A stretch of DNA of 64,000 nt, from positions 108,610 through 172,609 of the forward strand of contig JADIZR010000010.1 in assembly GCA_016704655.1 (NCBI GenBank), given 5' to 3'. Source of the DNA: Pseudomonadota bacterium (lineage in GTDB: Bacteria; Pseudomonadota; Gammaproteobacteria; Steroidobacterales; Steroidobacteraceae). Position numbers and translations under genes: made by a program. Shown in pieces: positions 1 through 9,782 of the stretch. Position 1 is the first letter of the stretch. The number at the start of each line of letters is the position of its first letter. The notes under the pieces were generated by a model. It saw only the letters and a list, made by a program, of their open reading frames with translations, did no database searches and had not been told where the DNA came from.

Positions 1-429
1 TCACCAACTACGTGATCGCGAGCGACGCGCGCTTCAAGGCGGCAGTGAGCGGGGCGGGCGCCTCGAACTGGGCTGCGCTCTACGGCCACGACATGTACTC
101 GCGGGAATATGAGTTGGAGCTCGGCACGCCCTGGACCCGGCGCGAGGTGTGGGATCGCGTGAGCTACCCGTTCCTGCATGCCGAGAGGATCAGGACGCCG
201 ACGCTGTTCTACTGCGCCGAGCAGGACTTCAACGTGCCGTGCAACGGCTTCGGAGCAGATGTACAGGCCTTGCGTTCGCTCGGCGTGCCGTCGCAGCTGG
301 TGGTGTATCCAGGCGAGAATCACGCTCGGTGCCGAGCTACCGCAGCATCGGCTGCAGACCCTGCTCGGCTGGAACGAGAAGTACCTGCTGGCGGGCCCGC
401 CTCGCCGCAAGCGTCGCCCTGTGGGGTGA
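1..429 (+). pseudogene. S9-family prolyl oligopeptidase-like serine peptidase, C-terminal fragment, frameshifted
   Basis: The window opens inside the catalytic alpha/beta-hydrolase domain of an S9 peptidase, read in the frame that starts at base 3. The motif AEQDFNVP carries the probable catalytic Asp and GENH (about 313-324) the catalytic His; the nucleophile Ser lies upstream of the window. After GENH the frame breaks twice within about 25 bases. The expected tail (QHRLQTLLGWNEKYLL) continues in another frame to a TGA at 427-429. Such enzymes cleave peptides, often after export. The breaks could be sequence errors or true decay; dense breaks in the next gene favour a local data-quality problem. 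Confidence 0.75.
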
Positions 430-449
430 GGGCCGGCGTGCCACAGTGA

Positions 450-1477
450 ATGACGCAGCAATGCCGGCCGGCCTCGGCGCGCGCCGCGCTCGGCCCGGCG
501 TTTTACTTCGGCGAAGCGACGTTCGGCTGGAACGCAACGGGTCTTCGGGGCCTCGTGGCAGTTGGTCGCGCACCGTGCCGAGCTGGCTACGGCGGGCGAG
601 CACCTGCTCGTGAACATCGGGGGAACGCCGAGCGTCGTTCTGCGGGCGGCCGACGGCACCCTGCGCGCTTTTGCCAACGTCTGCCGTCATCGCGCGGGAC
701 CGCTGGTGCTCAGCAGCGGCAAGGGCCTCGGCAACCCGTTGCAAGTACGGCTGGCTGTACAACAGGCCGGCCGGCTGGTCGCGCCAGAAATGCAGGACGC
801 GCAGGATTTCAGGATGGTGGACGTCCAGCTGCCCCGGTTTCGCGTGCAGGAGTGGCAGGGCCTCGTCTTCGTCGCGCTCGAGGACGACGTGCCGGACTTC
901 GAGCGCGTCTATGCGGGCATCACCGAGCGCATCGCGCCGGTGGAGCTCAGCGCGATGCAGTTCGTGCGGCGCGACTCGTGGGACGTCGAATGCAACTGGA
1001 AAGGTGTACGTCGACAACTTCCTCAGGTCCACGTCCCACGATACATCCAGCATTGTCGAAAGTCGTCGACTACCGCAATTACGACGTCGAACTGTTCGAG
1101 TGGTATTCGCTGCAGCATTCTCCGCTGCAGGCTGGCGACGACGTGTACGGCGCAGGCCGCGCGCGTCTCTGCTTCATCTATCCCAACGTGATGCTGAACG
1201 TGATGCCCGGACGGCTGCAAACCAACCGCGTCCTCCGCTCGGTCCGGGGGGGCGCGCGTCGGTCGGTGGTTCTATACGTCGACGGACGAGGCGATGGCGC
1301 GCGTCGACAACGACCGGGAGTTCACCAACAACATCCAGGGAAGAGGGCGTGGACATCTGTGAGCGGGTACAGGTGGGTCTAGCGTCAGGGCAGTACCGGG
1401 CGGGCAGGTTGTGCCCGAAGCGCGAGGCGGGCGTGTGGCATTTCCACGAACGCCTGCGGGCGGTGTACTGCGCATAG
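450..1477 (+). pseudogene. Rieske [2Fe-2S] aromatic-ring-hydroxylating oxygenase alpha subunit, multiply frameshifted
   Basis: Pieces of a Rieske oxygenase large subunit lie collinearly in all three frames. An ATG is at 450. The N-terminal part includes WQLVAHRAELATAGEHLLV and the first Rieske half CRHRAGPL near 680-700. A second half, CKYGWLYN near 740, lacks its expected His. NWK-VYVDNFL lies near 1000-1025, then SKVVDYRNYDVELFEWYS, and a C-terminus GVWHFHERLRAVYCA stops at 1475-1477. At least six breaks are needed to join them. Intact enzymes use NAD(P)H-derived electrons at a mononuclear iron to hydroxylate or demethylate a substrate, which cannot be named here. The full-length collinear order suggests a recently intact gene or poor sequence rather than an old relic. 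Confidence 0.7.
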
Positions 1478-1487
1478 TCCCCCGGGC

Positions 1488-1519
1488 TTGACTCTGGACC
1501 ACGGTCCAGACTTTAGACT
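1488..1519 (+). promoter_or_regulatory. MerR-type operator-promoter
   Basis: A -35 hexamer TTGACT (1488-1493) and a -10 candidate TAGACT (1514-1519) are separated by 20 bases; shifting the -10 by one gives 19. This is the overlong spacer typical of MerR-controlled promoters. The spacer contains a perfect dyad, CTGGACC-AC-GGTCCAG (1494-1509), centred between the two elements. This is the layout in which a metal-bound MerR dimer distorts the DNA to let RNA polymerase engage. It sits 21 bases before the merR-like start and would drive both regulator and ATPase. Confidence 0.8.
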
Positions 1520-1540
1520 TGCCGCAGCTGGAGGGAAGTC

Positions 1541-1945
1541 ATGTCTAACCTGGGAATCGGGCAGCTCGCCAGGCGGGCCGGCGTTGCCATCGACACGGTA
1601 CGTTACTACGAGCGCAACGACCTGCTGAGTCCAGCGGGTCGCCTCGCCTCGGGTTACCGCCGTTATGGTGAGGCCGAACTGAAGCGGTTGCGATTCATCC
1701 GCCGGGCCAAGGCGCTCGGGTTCACGCTCGAAGACATCCGCGGACTGCTGTCATTGAGCGATGAGCGCAGCGTCGCCAGGATCAAGCAGGCCGCCGAGGC
1801 CAAGCTCGCCGACATCGACCGCCGCATCGACGAGCTGGAACGCATTCGCGAGGGTCTGCGCACCCTGGTGAAAGCTTGCCCGGGCCACGGTCGCGCCGAG
1901 TCCTGCCCGATCCTCAATGCACTGAATGCCGAGGACGCACCATGA
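1541..1945 (+). CDS. MerR-family heavy-metal-responsive transcriptional regulator
   Basis: This 134-residue protein has an N-terminal winged helix ([20 protein letters not shown], about residues 5-24), a dimerising coiled coil (about 75-110), and a C-terminal metal loop beginning CPGHG with a second Cys in SCPIL. Two Cys eight residues apart at this position resemble the Cu(I)-type sensors such as CueR, which have seven between. It should bind the dyad at 1494-1509 and activate itself and the overlapping ATPase gene when metal is present. An upstream GGAGGGA ribosome site supports the ATG. Copper is inferred from the neighbour; silver, gold or another soft metal is possible. Confidence 0.9.
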   Translation: MSNLGIGQLARRAGVAIDTVRYYERNDLLSPAGRLASGYRRYGEAELKRLRFIRRAKALGFTLEDIRGLLSLSDERSVARIKQAAEAKLADIDRRIDELERIREGLRTLVKACPGHGRAESCPILNALNAEDAP

Positions 1946-4027
1946 ACGCATCGCACGATCCCGTCTGCGGCATGACCGTCAAACCGGATTCGCCACACCA
2001 CGCGAAACATGCAGGCACGGAGTTTCGATTCTGCTCGGCAGGGCTCACCGATTTCCGTCGCCGCTTCTGGTGGACGTTACCGCTGTCGCTCCTCGTGTTC
2101 GCCCTGGCGATGTTCGGTCATCGCACGATGCTGATTTCGACCTATGCCCGAACCTGGCTTGAGCTGGTGCTGACCGCGCCCGTTGTCTTGTGGGCCGCCT
2201 GGCCGTTCTTCCAACGGTGGGCGCAGTCCATCGCCAATCGCAGCCCGAACATGTGGACGCTGATCGGCACCGGTGTGGGTGCCGCGTTCGGATACAGCGT
2301 CGTTGCAACGGTGGCGCCGGACCTCTTCCCGGAGTCGTTTCGTGAGCACGGGCGCGTGGCGGTGTACTTCGAGGCGGCAGCGATCATCGTGTCGCTGACA
2401 CTGCTCGGCCAGATCCTGGAGCTGACGGCGCGTTCGAGCACCTCTGCGGCACTCAAGGCGCTGCTCGGCCTGGCGCCGAAGACCGCACGCAGGATCAGCG
2501 CGGAGGGCAACGAGGACGACATCCCGCTGGCGCACGTGCACGTGGGCGATCGCCTGCGCGTGCGACCCGGCGAGAAAGTGCCGGTGGACGGCGAAGTCTT
2601 GAGGGCCGCTCGAGCGTCGACGAATCGATGCTGACCGGTGAGCCCATGCCGATCGAAAAGAGGCCAGGCGACAAAGTGGTCGGTGCGACCATGAACGGCA
2701 CTGGCGCGTTCATCATGCGTGCCGAGAAGGTTGGCTCCGGCACCGTGCTTGCACAGATCGTGCAGCTCGTTGCCCAGGCCCAGCGCTCACGCGCACCCAT
2801 GCAGCGCCTGGCCGACAAGGTGAGCTTCTGGTTCGTGCTCGTGGTGCTCGGTATCGCCGTCGGCACGTTCTTCGTCTGGGGGTTCTTCGGTCCTGAACCG
2901 TCGTGGACGTTTGCCGTCGTCAACGCCGTTGCCGTGCTGATCATCGCCTGTCCCTGTGCGCTCGGCCTCGCCACCCCGATGTCGATCATGGTCGCGAGCG
3001 GCCGCGCCGCGCAGGCCGGTGTCTTGTTCCGCGACGCCGAGGCGATCGAGCGACTGCGCACGATTGACACGTTGATCGTCGACAAGACCGGCACGTTGAC
3101 GCAGGGCAAGCCGGTGTTCCGCGAAGCGATCGGCGTCGAAGGGCACACGCCCGACGAAGTACTGCGACTGGCCGCGAGTCTCGACCAGGGCAGCGAACAC
3201 CCGCTCGCCGACGCCATCGTCACGGAAGCCCGGCGCCGCGAGTTGCAGCTGTGGACGGCAACGGATTTCGACTCGGTGACCGGGCTCGGGGTGCGTGGCC
3301 GGGTCGAAGGTCGCGCTGTCGCGATCGGGTCGAAGAAGCTCATGACGGAAGCAGGCGCAGACGTTAGCGGCCTGGCTGATGCGGCAGAACGCCTGCGCAA
3401 TGAAGTTGCCACGGCGATGTTCGTTGCGCTCGACGGCCACGCAATCGGCATGATCGCGGTGGCCGATCCGATCAAGGACACGAGTCGCCTGGCGATTCAG
3501 TCGTTGCAAGCCATGGGCGTGCGCGTGGTGATGGCAACCGGGGATGGCTTGTCGACCGCCCAGGCTGTGGCGCGCGAACTCGCCATCCACGAAGTGCACG
3601 GCGATGTCCGTCCGCAGGACAAGGCGAGACTGGTCAGCGAACTGCAGGCCGCCGGACGACGCGTCGCGATGGCCGGTGACGGCATCAACGACGCACCTGC
3701 GCTGGCAGCTGCCGATGTTGGCATCGCGATGGGCACAGGCACCGACGTCGCGATGTCGAGCGCCAAGTCACACTCGTGAAGGGTGACCTGCGAGGCATCT
3801 TGCGTGCGCGGGAGGTTTCCGAGGCCGCCGTGGCCAACATGCGCCAGAACCTGGGCTTCGCGTTCCTCTACAACGCGCTCGGTGTGCCCGTGGCGGCGGG
3901 CGTGCTGTATCCCGTGTTCGGCCTCCTGCTCAGCCCGATGCTGGCGGCGCTCGCGATGAGTCTGTCGTCGGTCTCGGTGGTGGCCAACGCGCTGCGGCTG
4001 CGTGGCGCTTCGCTTCGCAGCGGGTAG
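1942..4027 (+). CDS. P1B-type heavy-metal (copper) translocating ATPase, two frame breaks
   Basis: A Cu(+)-exporting P-type ATPase of the inner membrane, beginning at an ATGA overlap with the regulator. The N-terminus has no CxxC HMA domain but a short YHS-like metal motif (DPVCGMTV, then FCSAG). Membrane helices, the CPC transport motif ([13 protein letters not shown]), phosphorylation site DKTGTLT, HPLADA and [11 protein letters not shown] follow in order. Two single-base losses interrupt it. Near 2600 [13 protein letters not shown] needs one extra G, and near 3767 [14 protein letters not shown] needs one extra G. Restoring both gives one full-length protein of about 694 residues, so sequence error is more likely than inactivation. 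Copper is inferred from the CPC motif and the regulator. Confidence 0.88.
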
Positions 4028-4048
4028 CGCCGCCGAGGCCGCAGAAAG

Positions 4049-5561
4049 CTAACCCTTCAGCAACAGGCGCGCCGCGTTGCGACCCGGGGTGCCACTGATG
4101 CCGCCACCGCCATGCAGGCCCGAACCGCAGAGATACAGGCCGTCGATCGGGGTGCGGTGATTCGACCAGCCCGGCAACGGCCGCATGAAGAAAATCTGGT
4201 CGAGGATCAGCTGGCCGTGATTGAGGTCGCCTTCGGTCAGGCCCCACGATCTGCTCGAGATCGACCGGCGTGATCGACTGCACTGACTGGATCGAGCCCT
4301 TGAACGCCGGGAAGTGCAGCGCGAGCGTGTCGAGGGCGCGCTTTTCGAGTTCGGGTCGCATCGAACCCCAGTCGGCATTGCGCAATGCATACGTTGCGAA
4401 CTGGAAGTGGACCATCACGTCGGCGCCCAACGTCGTCACTTCCAGGTAGGGATCCTGAGACATCTCGCCATACTTGGTCGAGTCGTAAGCGCGCTCCAGG
4501 TACCTGAGAGTCGGTGCGATTGCGACCGTGCCATCGGGCAGGCCATGGCGCCCATCCGTCCGCACGATCAGTTTCGCCACGGAACCGCGCATGCGGATCG
4601 ACTGCGTCTGCCAGACGAACTCCGGCGGCAGTTCAGGCGCGCCGACGAGGCCGAGCAGTGTGCGGCGGGGATCGGCCTCTGACACGACCGTGGAGGCCTT
4701 GATTTCTTCGCCCGATTCGAGACGAACTCCGAGCACACGCTGATGCTCGACGAGGATTTGCGCGACGCCGGCGCCCGTGCGGATTTCGCCGCCGTTCGCA
4801 AGCACTGCCTTCACCAGCGCCTCCGTCAGCCCCTGGGGTCCGCCTGTCGACGTGCGATGCGCGAGGCCGCCGCGGTTGAGCCAGTTGTGGATCAGGGTGA
4901 AACCCGTGCCCGCAGACATCGAGCCCAGTGTCACGCCGTGGATGGCGACGCCGGCGATGGCTGCATTGAGCGTCTCGGATTCGAACCACTCCTCGGTGAG
5001 CTCGACGGCCGACATCGACAGGCTGCGCATTACGCGGAACATGTCCTTGCCACCCATGCGCCGCAGCTGCAGTGCGAGCGAGGCGAGCGGCAGGCCGTCC
5101 GCGCGCAGTTCGATCCTGGGCAGGCGCGGCATGTTCGTCGAATACGCGGCATCAAGGAACGCTGCCGCGCGATTCATGAACCCGACGAACTCAGGCCAGC
5201 GCCCCGCATCACGCGGCGAGAGCCGGCGGATGGCTTCGATCGTGGCCGTGTCGTTTGCGCTCGAGACCAGTCGCAGCAAGCCACCGTCCGGCAGCGCGGA
5301 GACATACGGCGCATCGGCGGCGCTCGTCGTGAGGCCGTGCCGGGCGAGGTCGAGTTCCTTGACGATCGCGGGCCGCAGTTGACCCGCCGGATGCAGGCCC
5401 GGCACCGTGGCGCCCGACGCGAGCGTTGCGCCCGCCAACTGCCCGCCGGCAGTTGCGCGCTGTTCGAGCACCAGCACTTTCTTGCCCGCCTTGGCGAGGT
5501 AGGCAGCTGCGACCAGGCCGTTGTGGCCCGCACCGACGATCAGGATGTCCGGGTTCGTCAT
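4049..5561 (-). CDS. FAD-dependent NAD(P)-binding oxidoreductase, phytoene-desaturase/PYROXD2-like, one frame break
   Basis: An FAD flavoprotein starting MTNPDILIVGAGHNG, the ADP-binding GxGxxG fold at residues 6-15. It ends with the conserved C-terminal block DQIFFMRP...GLYLCGSGLHGGGGISG before a TAG at 4049. A C run at 4242-4245 (one base too long) breaks the frame between EQIVG and LTEGDLNHG; removing one base restores about 503 residues. It is a tandem paralogue of the next gene, with seven bases between them, and shares its domain order. The substrate is unknown; relatives are annotated as carotenoid or amine oxidoreductases. It converges on the ATPase gene with a 21-base gap. Confidence 0.82.
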
Positions 5562-5568
5562 CGTGCGC

Positions 5569-7151
5569 CTACTGCCAGTCCTTGAGAATCTCGGTGGCGG
5601 CCATCCTGCCGGCCGCGCCCATCACACCGCCACCCGGATGCGCGCCTGCGGCGCCGAAGTAGTAACCCGGCAGCGGGGTGCGGAAATCGGCCCATTGCGG
5701 GGCAGGGCGCATGAAGAACAACTGGTGCAGCAGCAGTTCGCCGTGGAAGATGTTGCCACCGGTGATGCCGGCGATGCGCTCGATGTCCTGCGGCGTGATC
5801 ACCTGCTTGCCGACGATCACCTGGCGGATGTTCGGCGCGTACTTCTCGATGGTCGAGATCACCGTCTCGCCGAACGCTTCCTTTTTCGCGTCGTCCCAGC
5901 CGCCCTCGACGTCGTAGGGCGCGTACTGGACGAAGCACGACATCACGTGGTGTCCCGGCGGCGCCATGTCGCGGTCGATCATCGACGGGATGATGATGTC
6001 CATGTAAGGCTGACGCGAGAAGTTGCCGTACTTGGCGTCGTCGTAGGCGCGCTCGACGTACTCGATACTCGGGCTGATCGAGATCGCGCCACGGTGCAGC
6101 GGGCCTTCGCCCGGCAGGCAGGTGAAGTCCGGCAGTCCAGAGAGCGCGATGTTGACCTTGCCCGACGAGCCGCGGACGCGGAAATCGCGGATCGCCTGCA
6201 CGAACTCGTCCGGGAAATGCTGCTGGTCGACGAACTGCAGGAAACTGCGTTTCGGGTCTGCGGCCGACATCACGACCCTGGCCGTGAGTTCGTCGCCGTT
6301 CGCGAGTGCTGCACCGGTCGCGCGGCCGCCACGCACGATGACCTTGTCCACCGCCGCGTTGGTGCGGATCTCGACGCCGAGTGCGCGGGCGGACGACGCG
6401 ATCGCCGCCGTCACGCCGCCGGTGCCGTTCTTGGCGAAACCCCAGGCGCGGAAGGCGCCATCGATTTCACCCATGTAGTGGTGCAGCAGCACGTAGGCAG
6501 TGCCGGCGAGCGCGGGCCGAGGTAGGTGCCGATGATGCCGCTCGCGGCCTTGGTGCCCTTGAGCGGGTCGAGCTCGAACCATTCTTCGAGCAGGTCGGCG
6601 GACGATTGCGTGACGAGCTTCGCGATCCGATAGAGCTCGTGCTCGCTCAGGCTGCGCGCGTACTGGCCGAGCTTGAGCAGGCCCTTCATGTCGCGCCAGC
6701 TGAGCGACGACGGATCCGGCGGCACCAGGCCGATGATCGGCTTGATGGCCTTGGCGGCGCGCGCCATGACGCGTGAATACTCGTCGTAGGCCTCGGCATC
6801 CTTCGGGGAATGACGATGGATCTCGCGCCGGGTCAGGTCGTGATCGTCCCAGCCGGCAAGGTAGTCGCCGTTGTCGAGCGGCGTGACCGTGCTCGGCAGC
6901 GGCAGGATCTTGAGCCCGTGCCGCGGCAGCTCGAGGTCGCGGATGATCTCGGGCCGCAGCAGGCTCACCACGTAGGAGAACTCGCTGAAGCGGTAACCCG
7001 GGAAGATTTCTTCGGTGACGGCGGCGCCGCCGACGATCTCGCGCCGCTCGAGGACGACGACCTTCTTGCCGGCGCGCGCGAGGTACGCGGCCGCGATCAT
7101 GCCGTTGTGGCCGGCGCCAATGACGATAGCGTCGTAGGAGTTGCTGGCCAC
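5569..7151 (-). CDS. FAD-dependent oxidoreductase, phytoene-dehydrogenase/PYROXD2-like, one frame break
   Basis: Paralogue of the preceding flavoprotein. The N-terminal FAD motif YDAIVIGAGHNGMIAAAYLA is followed by the substrate domain and a C-terminal FAD block (LLLHQLFFMRPAPQW ... GYYFGAAGAHPGGGVMG). One G is missing at about 6503, between IIGTYLGPRSP and GTAYVLLHHYMGE; with it the protein is about 527 residues. I chose the GTG at 7151, just after the upstream stop codon; an upstream GTG at 7169 would add six residues and overlap the neighbour. The gene lies directly behind a folate-dependent aminomethyltransferase, so it may oxidise a methylated or amine substrate, but this is only context. 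Confidence 0.82.
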
Positions 7152-7153
7152 GG

Positions 7154-8380
7154 TTATTTCTTCTTCCACTCGGGGTCATAGAACGGCAGCGTGACGACCG
7201 TCGCAGGCGATTTGCGGCGATGGTGTTCCACCGTGACTTCGATCTCGACCTTCGTGCCCGGTGTGAAATACGGCTGCTGCAGGTGCACCAGCGCGATGTA
7301 CTTCTTCAGCACCGGCGACCAGGTGCTGGTCGAGGCATATCCGACCTGGCGCGGACCTGCGTACACTGGAATGCTGCCGCGCACGGCCGAGCCCGGCACC
7401 TGTGGCGGCATTCCAACCGCGGCATATTGGCGCTCGAGTCCTTCCCAGTCGATCTCGAGGCCGGCCAGTTGCCACGACGAGCCCTCGCGGTGCTCGCGTT
7501 CCAGCGCGCGACGACCCACGAAGTACCCCTGCTTGTCGAGGTTCACGGTCCAGCCGAGGCCCATCTCATACGGCGACGAGCGCTGGCCCGGGATCCAGGC
7601 GTGGCTTGCAGAGGTGTAATCGACGTCGAGCATGAACAGGCCCGCCTCGACGCGCGCCATGTCCATCGCGAGGATGCCGGTGGGCGTGATGCCGTAATCG
7701 TGGCCCGCGGTCATCAGCGCGTCCCAGATCACGAGCGCATCGGCTGCATCCATCCAGATTTCGTAGCCGAGATCGCCGGTGTATCCGGTGCGCGAGACCG
7801 AGACGGCCTTGCCCGCGATGCGGTTGAACGCCATCCGGAAATACTTGAGCGCATCGACCGGCTGTTCGCACGCAAGGTTCAGGATGGTGCGCGATTTCGG
7901 TCCCTGCAGGCTGAGTGCCGCCATCTGCTCGGTCAGTTCGGTGACTTGCACCTGCATGCCGACGGCGTTCATCGCGAGCCAGCGGTACTGCGGCTCAGCG
8001 GCCGTGAGCCGGAAGCTCTGCTCGCCGATCCTGGTGACCGTGCCGTCATCGAGCAGCTTGCCGTCGTCGTCGCACCAGCCGGTGTAATAGACCTGTCCGA
8101 CCTGCATCCTGTGGATATCGCGCGGAGTCAGGCGATGCAGCAGGCGAGCGGCATCGCGACCTGAAATCTCGTACTTGATCAGCGGCGAGATGTCGATCAG
8201 CGCGGCGTGGTTGCGGATCGCCCAGTACTCGCGGTCGAGGCCGAGGTCGTAGGACCCGACGGCCAGGCACCCGCCCCAACGCCGCCAGTTGTGCGGCAGG
8301 CACAGCTGGGACGTGCGCGCGTGGAACGGCGTCCGGCGCAACTGGTACAGCGGATGGTGAGCAGTGGAAAGTTCAGGCAC
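7154..8380 (-). CDS. GcvT-like folate-dependent aminomethyltransferase/demethylase
   Basis: A 408-residue protein of the glycine-cleavage T-protein/DMSP-demethylase superfamily. It shows ALIDISPLIKYEISGRDAARLL near residue 65, SLQGPKSRTIL near 155, the family signature SRTGYTGDLGYEIW near 200, and a C-terminal barrel with GYFVGRRALE. Family members move a one-carbon unit from a methylamine, methylsulfide or methoxy compound to tetrahydrofolate. No gcvP or gcvH is nearby, which argues against a glycine-cleavage role. The GTG start is preceded by GGGAG at suitable spacing. It lies between folE and two flavoproteins on the same strand, suggesting a demethylation pathway of unknown substrate. Confidence 0.85.
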   Translation of the reverse strand: MPELSTAHHPLYQLRRTPFHARTSQLCLPHNWRRWGGCLAVGSYDLGLDREYWAIRNHAALIDISPLIKYEISGRDAARLLHRLTPRDIHRMQVGQVYYTGWCDDDGKLLDDGTVTRIGEQSFRLTAAEPQYRWLAMNAVGMQVQVTELTEQMAALSLQGPKSRTILNLACEQPVDALKYFRMAFNRIAGKAVSVSRTGYTGDLGYEIWMDAADALVIWDALMTAGHDYGITPTGILAMDMARVEAGLFMLDVDYTSASHAWIPGQRSSPYEMGLGWTVNLDKQGYFVGRRALEREHREGSSWQLAGLEIDWEGLERQYAAVGMPPQVPGSAVRGSIPVYAGPRQVGYASTSTWSPVLKKYIALVHLQQPYFTPGTKVEIEVTVEHHRRKSPATVVTLPFYDPEWKKK

Positions 8381-8406
8381 GAGACGCTCCCGGCGAGATC
8401 TGCCAA

Positions 8407-9075
8407 TCAGCGACGGTCGCGGATGTCGATAAAGGTCAGGAACTCGTTGCGGGTCCGGGCGTCGGACCGGAACGTCCCCATCATTTTCGACGTGATCATC
8501 GACACGCCGCGCTTGTGGATGCCGCGCGTGGTCATGCACTCGTGCGCGGCCTCGATCACCACGCCCACGCCCTGGGGCTGCAGCACGTCGTTGATGCAGC
8601 GGGCGATTTCCGCGGTCATCTTCTCCTGCACCTGGAAGCGGCGCGCGAAGACGTCGACCACGCGGGCCAGCTTGCTGATGCCGACCACCTTGCCAGTGGG
8701 CAGGTAACCCACGTGGGCCCGGCCGATGATCGGCGCCATGTGGTGCTCGCAGTGCGATTCGAACTCGATGTCGCGCAGCACGACCATCTCGTCGTAGCCG
8801 CCGGTCTCCTCGAACGTCCGGCGCAGGTAATCGCGCGGGTCGATCGCGTAGCCGGAAAACCAGTCGGTATAGGCGTCGACGACACGTTGTGGCGTGTCGA
8901 GCAGCCCTTCGCGTTGCGGGTCTTCGCCGGCCCAGCGCAGCAGCGTGCGCACGGCTTCCTCGGCCGTGTCCCGGCTGACCTTGTTGCGCACCATCAACGG
9001 GGCGCGGCCTTGCTTGCCGGCGGTCACCGTGGCGGGCCTGTTGCCCGGGCGCTTCGATCGCGGATGCGTGGCCAT
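8407..9075 (-). CDS. folE: GTP cyclohydrolase I
   Basis: Converts GTP to 7,8-dihydroneopterin triphosphate and formate, the first step of tetrahydrofolate synthesis. The 222-residue protein has the zinc site [20 protein letters not shown] and the second Cys in AHECMTTRG. The C-terminal part has MTSK-type residues and RNEFL as expected. The first 30 residues are a basic extension beyond the usual core. ATG 9075 is chosen because an AGGGAG lies seven bases before it; an ATG two codons upstream (9081) overlaps the rhomboid stop as ATGA and is possible. Its place beside a folate-dependent GcvT homologue suggests cofactor supply for that pathway. Confidence 0.95.
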   Translation of the reverse strand: MATHPRSKRPGNRPATVTAGKQGRAPLMVRNKVSRDTAEEAVRTLLRWAGEDPQREGLLDTPQRVVDAYTDWFSGYAIDPRDYLRRTFEETGGYDEMVVLRDIEFESHCEHHMAPIIGRAHVGYLPTGKVVGISKLARVVDVFARRFQVQEKMTAEIARCINDVLQPQGVGVVIEAAHECMTTRGIHKRGVSMITSKMMGTFRSDARTRNEFLTFIDIRDRR

Positions 9076-9077
9076 GT

Positions 9078-9701
9078 TCATTCTCCCTCTCGGCGTGGCC
9101 GCGGCTGGCGGCGCCAGCGCAACAGCAGCACGAAACCCGCCAGCATGCCGCCCAGGTGCGCGAAATGCGCCACGCCCTGGCCCGACCCGGTGACGCCCAG
9201 GTACAACTCGAGCACGCCATATAGCGTGACGAACAGCCACGCCGGCATCGGTATCGGCGGGAACATCAGCATGATGCGCCGCTGCGGATAGGCCATGCCG
9301 AAGGCCAGCAACAGGCCGAACACGCCGCCAGAGGCGCCCACTGTGGGGATGGGCGCCATGTTCATGTTACTGATTACCAGCAACTGAGCCACTGCGGCGC
9401 CCACCACGCACACGAGGTAATAGGTGACATAGCGCTGGGTGCCCAGCAGGCGCTCGATCTCGCCGCCAAACATGTACAGCGCGAACATGTTGAAAAACAG
9501 GTGGGTGAGGCTGCCGTGCAGGAACCCGTAGGTCAGCAACTGCCAGACCTGGAACGACGGTGCTCCCGGAAACTGGGCCGAGGCCGGTGGCCAGAGGGCG
9601 AACGGTCGCAGCAGCAGGTCACCCGTGAGGAACTGCACCGCGAACAGGGCGACGTTGAGCAACAGCAGGGCCCGCGTGGCGGGCGGCATCGAGACAGGCA
9701 T
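9078..9701 (-). CDS. rhomboid-family intramembrane serine protease
   Basis: A 207-residue polytopic membrane protein with about six helices. The catalytic Ser is in [15 protein letters not shown] (GxSG) and the catalytic His in [14 protein letters not shown], at the positions of the rhomboid Ser-His dyad. Rhomboids cut single-span substrates within the membrane. The C-terminus ends in a basic tail. It is the first gene of the minus-strand run ending at 4049 and overlaps or abuts folE. No substrate is indicated by the neighbourhood. The start ATG at 9701 lies about 80 bases from the divergent secreted hydrolase. Confidence 0.9.
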   Translation of the reverse strand: MPVSMPPATRALLLLNVALFAVQFLTGDLLLRPFALWPPASAQFPGAPSFQVWQLLTYGFLHGSLTHLFFNMFALYMFGGEIERLLGTQRYVTYYLVCVVGAAVAQLLVISNMNMAPIPTVGASGGVFGLLLAFGMAYPQRRIMLMFPPIPMPAWLFVTLYGVLELYLGVTGSGQGVAHFAHLGGMLAGFVLLLRWRRQPRPRREGE

Positions 9702-9782
9702 GGGCGCATCCTAGCCGAATCGAGTGGCGAAGACCTCCGGCGCCGTGTACGTTGCGCAGCGCTACGCAGAGGCGGGTTCAGC

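Noticed and set aside
7154..9220. A 688-residue minus-strand open frame joining the GcvT-like protein to an upstream stretch
   Set aside because: The first 280 residues are the out-of-frame shadow of folE; the GTG at 8380 has a ribosome site and begins the conserved domain.
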